From the NCBI GenBank assembly GCA_043228905.1, contig JBHGNT010000014.1, positions 1,488,001-1,552,000 of the forward strand: a stretch of DNA of 64,000 nucleotides. Reading direction: 5' to 3'. Below, one piece after another: positions 34,948 to 44,700 of this stretch. Positions within the stretch are counted from its first letter, which is position 1, and every line of letters begins with the position of its first letter. Source of the stretch: Azolla caroliniana. Its lineage: Eukaryota; Polypodiophyta. The notes beneath the pieces are model-generated. The model searched no databases. It was not told the DNA's origin and worked only from the letters and a program-made list of their open reading frames with translations. The translations under genes were made by a program, and so were the position numbers.

Positions 34948-35736
34948 CTAGCACGCCGAGTGGGATAGATGGACAAAGTCGGCCGGTGGATAGTGTCGGC
35001 AGACAGGAGGCCAACCAACTGGATAGATAGCCATCAACGACAAACAAAGATAGTCGACACTGGCAACTGGCCACAACTAACAAATGACCAGCCGGAAACC
35101 CGGTTGACAAAGGCACGACCAGACAGATGGCGATGGTCGACGTCTGATAGAGCAGACAAACGACGATAGAGTCGACCGCCGAACAACAACGGTCGAGCCG
35201 ACGTCCGACAACAGAACCGGTCGAATAGCCAACAGAGAAACGGCTGGCGAGGGGAGATGGGCCCGGACAAATGGTGATGGCCATCGAACAGAGGGTCCCA
35301 CAGTCGGCCAATGGACAGAAGATCGGAATAGACGAAAAATATAGGGCGAGGAAGAAGAAGACATGGGAAAGCGAGAGGGCAACGCCGACAACAGGAGATG
35401 AAAAGCAGCAAAATAAGATACAAACAAAAGAGAAACAGAGGAAAGAAGAGAAGATGAAAAGTAAAACAGAGAGGAGAAGGAGAAGAACGTAGGAAGAAGA
35501 CAGAGAGAAGACATAGAAGAAGAAAGTGACGAAGAAGAAAAAGAAGAAAAGAAGAGAGAGAAGAGGGGTATGAAGAGAAAATTTAAGAAACATAAGGGCA
35601 GAGAAGGTGAAATTTCAAAAATTCAAGGGCCAATAAAATTTCAAAAAACAAAAAACTTGAGGGTAAAAATTTTAGAGACCAAGGGTACAAAATACGAAGC
35701 TCAATTCACATGACGAAACCGAAAAATACACATACA
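34948..35736 (+). other. Z interior 1: purine-rich, non-coding
   Basis: Between Z LTR copies 1 and 2. It starts CTAGCACGCC (a damaged primer-site position), then has GAC/CGAC-rich sequence to 35,280, and a long GA-rich tract (35,340-35,600). A degenerate minisatellite of about 36 bp follows, with AAATTTCAAAA cores. Protein-like open frames on the minus strand (Phe/Ser-rich) are the shadow of the purine tract. No gag or pol is present. Confidence 0.6.
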
Positions 35737-36329
35737 TGTAACAGGATCACGAAAGGCCCATGCCACAATGGAGGAGCCAATTGGTGTGTGATCCAATTGA
35801 GCGACATGATGACCGAACGAGAAGGTTCGAGTCAAGCAATGCTCCGATTGAAGTTATCGATCGTAGAGCTATGATCCGGTTGATGGATTTCCGACCGTTG
35901 AGACGATCAATGGAGTTCCGGTCGTTAATAGTTGTCATGGCGAGTGAGTTCACCGTGCGATGCATTGTCTCATAAGCGTGCCATGTGTTACCCGTAGGAG
36001 TTGTACGGGGCGGTATAAAGGTAAAACACGTTAAAGGGGTTGTTCGGTATGTGTAAGGTATATGAGTGTGAGGATGAGTATGTGTGAGCACATGCACAAT
36101 TATGTGCATGTGACAAGAATGTAACAATCTCTTTTTGTAACAGACATATTATTTACCGTTACATTATGTACTATAAAAACCCCTTATGGGGGCACATAAG
36201 GAATATACATTTCCCCCTTCTCATTTTTGTGTCATTTTGTATTTTCACTTTCCTTCTCTCTCTCTCTCTCTCTCTATCGTAACCCCCTTGGGAGGGGGGT
36301 GAAGCCATTCACCCCCCACCCTATCAACA
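35737..36329 (+). repeat. Z LTR copy 2
   Basis: About 593 bp. The start, TGTAACAGG, is tentative and the end is ATCAACA. It shares with copy 3 the strings GGTTCGAGTCAAGCAA and GCCATGTGTTACCCGTA, a TATA-like ACTATAAAAACCCC (36,169) and the hairpin-forming end. The right neighbour is CTTTTGGCATGCCTGAAC, a likely primer site that begins like that of Gypsy 2. Confidence 0.75.
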
Positions 36330-37359
36330 CTTTTGGCATGCCTGAACGGCCGACCCTTCCTTGAGAAGAAGTCTCTCACTCTCCTTCTCCCTCACTAATC
36401 TCTCTATCCCCTCCCGGTTATTTGTTTTCTTGTACTCTTTTTGTGAGTATTGTCCATCATTTAGTTCTATGTCCCCCATTCTCTTCTTGTTTTTCCTGGA
36501 AACTTATTTGTGTCAAAGTTCATGGCATCTTATGGTGCAAAGATCCAATCATTTTGAGGGCCTTACAACAAGTTCCAGTTATTGGACAAGAAGAAATAAG
36601 TTCTTGGATACAACAAATGTTGCAAGAAGTGAGTCATTGAGCATCTGATGAATCAGGATGTTTCCATGTCCAAGAGTTGATCTTTAGATCAATTAGAAGA
36701 AGGTTCACCATTAAAGCTGGCAATTGCTATAAGAAGTCATAAATGGCAAGTGATGTTCAGGATGTGCATAACCTCATCCTCATGGCAAGAGTTTAATCAT
36801 GCAGCAGTAGTGTAAGAGATGAAGAGATTCTATCCATGGCAATGGATTCTTCAATGCTTCACTTGACAAAGAAAACAAAAAGAAGGAGAAGGAGAAAGAA
36901 AGAGAAGAAGAAGGGAACAGAAAGGAAGGCGGAGATAAAAGGGAAGGCCAAGACAGAAGACACGCTCTGAAAGGGAAGGAAAGGAATAGAAGAGAGAAAC
37001 CAGAAGCGAAAAACAAGAAGAAAAGAACAAGACGACTATGGAAAGAAGAAAAATACATGGATAACAAAACAAGAGAGAAACGAAAGGGGCCGAAACAAAG
37101 TTTTGAAAACAGAGGGGCATAATGAGGAGTTTCAGAAACATAAGGGCGTAAGATAGAATTTCAAGAACTGGAGGGCAGAATGCGAAATTTCAAAAGCTCA
37201 AGGGCATAAGACAAAATTTCAAAACTTAGGGGGCAGAAGAGAAATTTTCAAATACTGGGGGGCATACGGTAAAATTTTAAAAAATTTTGAGGGTAAAAAT
37301 TTTAAAGGGTACAAAATGGAATACTCACTTTATATGACGAAACAAAAATTACACATACA
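36330..37359 (+). other. Z interior 2: non-coding, with a minisatellite
   Basis: It begins with the primer-site-like CTTTTGGCATGCC, then a CT-rich stretch and short broken frames (36,420-36,650) that I cannot identify. A GA-rich tract (36,870-37,060) and a degenerate 36-bp minisatellite (37,090-37,300, units with GGGCA and AAATTTCAAAA) follow. No gag or pol is recognised, so the family is non-autonomous. Confidence 0.6.
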
Positions 37360-37970
37360 TTCAACGATTTCACAACCCATGCCACAATGAACTAACCGAT
37401 TGGTGTATGATCCAATCGCGAAATGTGTTGACCAAATGAGAAGGTTCGAGTCAAGCAAAGCTCCGATTGAGGTTCTCGATTGTAGAGCAGTGATCCGGTC
37501 GAGGGATTTCTGATCGTTAAGACGACCGATGGAGTTCCGATCGAGAAGAGTTGGCATGGCGAGTGGGTTCACCGTGCAATGCACTGTCCCATAGGCATGC
37601 CATGTGTTACCCGTAAGAATATACATAGATGCATAAGGGGTGAAACATGATAATGTGGTTGATGTGTATGTGTAATGTGTATGGGTGTGTGAGGATGAGC
37701 ATGTGCATTAACACATGCACATTTGTGTGCATGTGTACAAAAGTGAGAGAGTGGGTCAGTAATGTAACTCCCTGCTTGTCTCATTCTTTTGCAATGGTTA
37801 CCTCATGTACTATATAAACCCCTTATGGGGCATGTAATGGAGATAGATTTTTCCCTCTCATTTTCTTTGTTATTGTTTCTCTTTCCCTCTCTCTCTCTCT
37901 CTCTTCCTCACACGTAACCCCCTTGGGAGGGGGGCGGAGCCATTGTGGCTTCAACCCCCCACCCATAACA
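37360..37970 (+). repeat. Z LTR copy 3, 0.77 kb upstream of HCAR
   Basis: About 611 bp, ending CCCATAACA. The TATA box is TATATAAACC (37,811) and the CT-rich leader is at about 37,880-37,910. It is on the same strand as HCAR and its end is 770 bp before the HCAR start codon, so it could supply an extra promoter. No transcript evidence is available here. Confidence 0.78.
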
Positions 37971-38249
37971 ATCACACACTACGCCTTTCAAAACAATATT
38001 TGGTCAAATGTGTGCCCAACAACTAAACGTTTACAATCAATGAATACCAACAACTATGATCGATCATCATATACTATCATAGCAATTAGTGAACGCACCT
38101 TTGTTTTTATTCACGCAATCAATCGTTTAATGCCACACCAAACACCCACAACCAATCAATCACAAAATCAATTAACCAATCAAAGACACCAACTGTTTAT
38201 TGCCACACCAATAGTCGCAATCAATCAACCAAACACAACCAATCCATCA

Positions 38250-38560
38250 TTACCAGTTGCTATGCGATTGGAAAACACTCGATCGATCTATCAATCAATC
38301 AAACAACCAGTCCATCATTATCAGTTGCTATGCGATTGGAAAACACTCGATCGATCTATCAATCAATCAAACAACCAGCCCATCATTATCAGTTGCTATG
38401 CGATTGGAAAACACTCGATCGATCTATCAATCAATCAAACAACTAGTCCATCATTATCAGTTGCTATGCGATTGGAAAACACTCGATCGATCTATCAATC
38501 AATCAAACAACCAGTCCATCATTATCAGTTGCTATGCGATTGGAAAACACCGACTCAGGC
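38250..38560. repeat. 68-bp tandem array (5 copies) upstream of HCAR
   Basis: GTTGCTATGCGATTGGAAAA recurs at 38,256, 38,324, 38,392, 38,460 and 38,528, an exact 68-bp period with almost no changes. On the minus strand each full unit has a CCAAT core (CCAATCGC) and a GATAA core (CTGATAATG), plus TCGATCGATC. The open frames across it are by-products of the repeat, and 68 is not a multiple of three. Confidence 0.93.
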
Positions 38561-38561
38561 T

Positions 38562-38594
38562 ATGAATCAACGTGCTCTTCTTCTTCGTGTCTAG
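38562..38594 (+). other. Possible short upstream ORF in the HCAR leader
   Basis: ATG to TAG, ten residues (MNQRALLLRV), 146 bp before the HCAR start. It counts only if transcription begins upstream of 38,562. The CT-rich stretch 38,640-38,710 that follows is a typical plant 5' leader. Confidence 0.25.
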
Positions 38595-38740
38595 TGTTTC
38601 CCACAACACCGTGTGAACACAACCCTCAGCTTGTATCATTCTCTCTCTCTCTTCTCTTGGGCGATTCCTTGACACTCCCTGGCCCTGCTTCTCTCTCTCT
38701 CTCTCTCTATCAGAGTCTGATTTGCTTCTAGGCAGGCAGC

Positions 38741-41700
38741 ATGTTGCTATCTCCATTTCGACACTTCTTCTCACTTCCCACTTCATCATTTCCTGCTCTG
38801 ATTCTTCAGAAGCACCGGAGGAGCCTCCAATGCCGAGCCAGTGATGGTACAAATCCCGTCCATTGTTTCATTTGTCTTTGTTTCTAATCCATCCTTCTTC
38901 TTCTGAGAAGATCTTAATTTGAATCGCTTTTGATATTTTCTTCTTCTTTTCCTTCTGCAGATGAATCATTGAATTGGCGCCAAAAGTCCAAACCGATAAA
39001 GCCAGGGAGTGCTTACCCTGCCAAAGAAAATTGCAGGCAAGTAAAAATTGAAATTCATTTCTTCTGAATAATGTTCATTTTCTCCCTGTATTTTCCAAGG
39101 ATTCTACATTGCCTTCGCTGGATACATATGAAAATGGCCTCTCTTTATCCTCTCCTGTAATAATAACTAAACTTATCTAGAAAACATTATTGCAAGCGTT
39201 CAGTTTTTAATCTATGACATGAAAAGGGTCTCTCTCTCTCTCGCTCTCTCTCTCTCTTTACCATTTAATTACAACCAAGACAACGTTTTTAATTATTTTT
39301 ACACTGTTTACATTTGAAAGGATGTTATTTTACCTGCATGCATGAATGCACATGAAAAAGGCTCCTACTTAACCCTCTTGCAATGGGTTATGTTCTGAAA
39401 ATAATGGGCGTGAAATGGAACAACTCATTCTCAATTTAAAGCAAATATGCAAGAGTGCACCGTGGAATGGGTCTCTGGGCTCATCTTCATCCTTTCTTGT
39501 ACTGAAAGAAATAGTGCAAGAATGCACATGAAAGGGCTTTTTCTTTTGTAATGTAAGCAAACTAAAACTTGTAGTGCAAGAATCCACACAAAAATCATCT
39601 TGTAACCCAACTTCATCCTTTCTTGTAATGAAAACAGAAAGACCTGTCTGCCTATGTGGCTATGAAGAAAATAGAATTGAGAAAATGATCTAAACCTGCT
39701 CTGTACTATCATGCTATGTGGGGCTTGGAATGGGCACAAGTCAAAGTATTTGGAAGCTTTGCATATGCATTTTTGCCACCAGAACAGCACCATAAACACT
39801 AAGATAAAGCAAAAATGTATATTTTCGTTGGCTATAGGAATGAAAGCAAAGGCAATAGACAGTTTCAGCCCAACACTAGTAAGATTACCATCAATTAGGA
39901 GAGGTTGCAATTGCCGAAAATGAATTTCAACCACTCATAGATTGCTCCAAAGAGTCCATTCTTGATCAATCAAATGCATATGTTATTCCTACAGCTCTCA
40001 AATGCAGAGATTGAAGGTGTTCAACTAACTGAAACTCATGGAGATAATGTGTATGTTTTGCAAGAGCAACAACATAGTCAATTCAGAGCAGCCCAGAAGA
40101 CTCAGATGAGTCTCTTATGACAGTTTCATGTGGCTGAAAACGAGCAGACAAACATCGATGCCAAAGATGTTGATTTATGGGTCCTTCATCAATATGACAT
40201 TGGCATGGCATTCAAAGAAGAACAAGCTTCTTTTGTCTTTGAAAGATCTCTAGCATAGGTCAATCCAGAATGGAAATGTCTCCGAAGCGAGGGAAGCACC
40301 TACGATGGCGGGAGATAGTGGCTTTTATCTGTCGATGACAAGGGTGTCGGGGTCGTGGTCCATGGGGCCGGGGCCTACATGCACGACAAATTGCTATTGC
40401 CCGATCAATTGTAACCCCTTTGTTATGTCTTGGTTTGGAGCCCATTTGTGTATCCCGTGATGGACTTGTAGCATTAGTATGAGTGATGGGGCTAAAGAAA
40501 GTTGTGATTGTTCTTTGTGGATGAGCTTGTGTGGCTGTATTCTTCAACAACTTTTCCCGATGTCTCATGAGCTCTAGCAAGAAAAGTCCTAGGCATCGTT
40601 GGTCCTTATATTCCATTACGTTGCGTAGTGGGCCAAAGTCTTGTTTAAAGAGGCAATGGTATCTCCCTCTGATTTCATAAAAGACACTACAATGACAAAC
40701 ATAGTGTTCCTCAGATTCCACTCCTTGATGACACAATAGGCAAATTCTCTCTTCTAGGGGTAGTCATGTATATCTGCCTACCTTAATCTGTAGCTGATGT
40801 GATGAAGTTCGCAACTGGCCTATCACACTACGCAGCGCATAGGATAGATGTATGTCCATATAAGGTGGCCAGATAACGAATCCATCCACCGATGTATGTA
40901 AGAAGTGTGTCTTATAGTGGGCCATCTTTGTACCAAGTGGTATTTTGGGGGTGATCCATGTTATCTTGTTTTCCAACTTAATAATATAAGTTCGGATCAC
41001 TTTGTTCTTTTCCACTTTGGTCATATTTAGATGGGGACAGTCCAAGCTATATTGGAACGGGGGTAGTGCATTTATACTCATGCCATGTGACTTGAACCAT
41101 TGCTGCATTTCAGCATACCAACAATGAGTGTCTCCATTTCAGCCAGTTGTCTTGATGACATAACTGCCAACCTTGGGTGCCTTCGTTTAGGGAGCTCCCA
41201 AAGACATTGGATAAATGTCACTGATTAGAACAATGCCTCGGTTATTATAGGTGCTGCTCCCATCTCTGCCCGGATTATATCGTGGGGCACCGATGCTTTG
41301 CTCCTTATCATGCGAGCAATCATTGACACTAAAGGTCTCTCTAAATCTTTCCAATGATTTGCCTTGTTAAGACTCGGTCCCCATGTTTCTACTCCATAGA
41401 GAAGAGTTCATGTGACAAGTGTATCAAATAACCATAACTTAGTTCGTGGCTCTTGGAATTGCAAATGTGCACATTGTCTCTTGAGAGCACCAAGGTCTGC
41501 ATATCCACGAGAAAGTCGGGCACAAGCAACCTCATGTAAGGAGAACCTAGGTCCTATAAATGTTACTCCTAGGTATGTGTAGGAGCGTGTGTATTCCACC
41601 TTTTCCTCTCCCAAGAAGAATTCTGGTTCTGATCTTGTTACCCATGCTTGAGTGGTGTTAAACACCATCACTTTAGTTTTGTCCATGTTGATTGACAAAC

Positions 41701-44700
41701 CTTTGTCCGTACAAAATAGTTTTAAGGCATTTAGATGTCTTTGTAGTCCCTCCGGAGAGTTAGAAATCAGCACAATGCCATCAGCATATAGTAATATTTG
41801 TATAGCTATACCTGCTAGACGTGCTCCGGAACCCCCGAATCTCTCTATGTAATGTGATACCTCATCTATATAGAGACCGAAGAGAGTGGGGGATAGTGGG
41901 CATCCTTGCTTCACTCCAATTGTGCTAGCCACCGCCTCTAACAAGCCCTTGGAAGGCCGCACTTTCCTGACATGGATTCATAGAGTGCATAGTTTCCCCA
42001 TTGCATATATGTAGGAACACCAAGGGCGTCTAGCCGCTGCATAAGCCGAGCACGTGGCACAGTGTCAAAGGCTTTTCGGAAATCCACAAAGCAGCAATAA
42101 ATCCTCTTATTGTGGGCTCTGCCCTCCTCAATAAGGGCCCGGAGGGTGAATATGTGATCCAAAGTTGTGAACCTTGTGAGAAAAGCTGTTAATAGCAGCA
42201 GCGGAAGACTTAAAACAAAATAGGCACAGCCAGGCTGTGAGAAGGCTGTTAGACAGCAGCAGAAAAAATGGTTGCAAAGAGTAGAGACACAGCCAAGGAA
42301 TAGAGCTCGTTTTAAGTAGCAAAAAAGAAAATGAAAACTTATACAAAAGAGGCTGGTATAGCCTATTTATACAAAATTGGGGAATGTGGGTGAAATGGCT
42401 GTTTGGTAGTTAAGTGACTCTTGTACTACCAAACAGGTACAAAAAACTAGGAATATCTTGGAAAAGGTAGAAGAGAGAAAAGGCATTTAAAGCATTGCAG
42501 ATTCTAGAGAGAGAAGGCATTTAAAGAGTTGCAGATTCTAGAGAGAGAAGAATCTGAGAAAAGAGAGAATGTAGTACAAAGATAATAAATATGAAAGAGA
42601 GTGCAGGGCTGGAGCTGCCACCCTCCAACACCTCCTCTCAGCTCCAGAACGGCAGTCCAACATTGAGTCGATCAAGGAGCTGATCAATGGCTTGCCTTGG
42701 AAGTGGCTTAGTAAATAAATCAGCCACATTTTCTTGAGTAGGGCAATATGCCAAGTTGATGACTTGTGATTTCACTAAGTCACGAACAAAATGGTAGTGC
42801 ACTTCGATGTGTTTTGTTCTACCATGAAATGCTGAGGTATGTGCCAAGGCACGTGCACTTTGGTTGTCGGTGAAAACTGCAATAGGAGAGGCTTGCAAAA
42901 CACCAATGTGAGAAAACAATTGCATCAACCATAGCAACTCACAGCAAGTATCCAAGTAGGCGCGATATTCAGCTTCCGTCAATGAAGTAGAAACTGAGTT
43001 TTGCTTCTTCGATTTCCAAGAAATCAAGCCTGAACCTAACATAAAACAATAGCCAGATGTGGACCTTCTAGAATCAATATCACCTGCCCAATCAGCATCT
43101 GAGTAGCCAACAAGTTCAATGCCGCCTCTAAAAGATAGACCATAGTCGAGTGTGTTGGCCAAATACCGAAGAACTCGAATAGCTGCTTGCCAATGACTTT
43201 GTCTTGGAGCAGTTGAGAATTGGCTGAGAATACTCACGCTATAGGACAAATCAGGCCTGGTATAAGTTAAGTGAAGAAGGGACCCGATTAATCTCCTATA
43301 TTTCGTGATATCCTCAAATATGGGAGAATCGTCTTCACGAGATAGCTTTGAGTTTGGATCCATTGGACAGGAGAGTGGCTTGCAATTTGTCATGCTATAG
43401 GTCTCAAGGAGCTGCCTGAGATACCTATGTTGGCTGAGAAAGATACCACCATGTGATTGATAGACCTCCATACCTATGAAATAATGGAGAAGTCCTAGAT
43501 CAGTCATTTCAAAGGTTGTTTTGAGGTCAGCGCGGACCTCCTCGATCTTAGATGCAAGGGACCCTGTAATTAGAAGGTCGTCAACATATAATATGATCAA
43601 GCAAAGCAAATTATCTTGGGAAAAAACATAGAGATTGCTGTCAGCATTACAGTTTTGAAACCCAAGAGAAAGAAAGAAGCTATCAATTTTGTCATGCCAA
43701 GCTTTGGGAGCTTGCTTTAAGCCATACAAGGCTTTGTGTAACTTGTAGACCATGTTTTTCTGCTCTAAAATCTCGAAACCTGGAGGCTGTTCAACATAAA
43801 CCTCCTCTTTCAAGTCACCGTTAAGGAAGGCTGACTTGACATCCATTTGAAAAATGGCCCATTTGTTGTGAGCAGCAAGTGCAAGCGCACATCGGATAGA
43901 TGTGTACCTTGCTGTTGGAGCAAAAGTTTCCTCATAATCCACTCCTTCAACTTGTGAGTAGCCTTTTGCCACTAAACGTGCCTTGTGCTTATCCAAAGTA
44001 CCATCAACATGGTATTTGGTCTTGAAAATCCATTTCAATCCAATGACTTGTCAATGTGGAGGCCGTGGGACCAGCTCCCATGTATGATTCCGCTCAATGG
44101 AATCAAGTTCAACTTCCATTGCTGCTTTCCACTTTGGAAGAACAAGGGCCTCTTTTGCTGTTGTGGGTTCTTTTGATTGCACAACAGTGCACAATAAGGC
44201 AAAGTTGCATGAGTGAAGAGGCCGTTGTGACTTACGTGTTCGAGAACCAGATGCATACTCATGAAGTTCAGCATCGGAGAGATGAGAATCACGAATGGTG
44301 GCTTGAAGCCACTTGGGAAGTGGTGGAAGCTGGTTTGTAGAGGGAGTGGAAACAAGTGGAGTTGAGGGAGAGGTTTGAATTGTTGGCGAAGTTAGAGATT
44401 GAGTAGGAGGAGATGGGGGGCTTGAAGATGAGACATCTTCGTCTAAAATAGGAGATTCCGGAGGAGCTTGGATTTCAACCATGAACTCAGGTAAAATCCT
44501 AGAGTCATCCGGCTGAGACTCCACAAAATGAACATCCCTAGATATGACTAGGGACTTTGACTCTAAATCCCATAACCTGTATGCTTTAGATTGTGTGCTG
44601 TAACCAAGAAATTTGCATTTCTTGGTTTTGGACTCAAATTTCGTCCTTTTATGATCTGAAATGTGAACATAAGCATCACAACCAAAGACTTTAAAATGAG

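Noticed and set aside
34928-35593. Long Phe/Ser/Leu-rich open frame on the minus strand, membrane-protein-like
   Set aside because: It is the complement of a GA-rich tract in the Z interior. Low complexity explains the hydrophobic reading.
37923-38594. A 223-codon open frame and a 102-codon frame upstream of HCAR
   Set aside because: Both lie across the 68-bp array, which shifts frame each unit. The peptide is a translation of the repeat, and part is Z LTR sequence.
39041-39042. GT donor for HCAR exon 2
   Set aside because: Using it would add 4 nt and break the reading before CQCGLC; the GC donor four bases upstream gives the conserved frame and a consensus GCAAGT.
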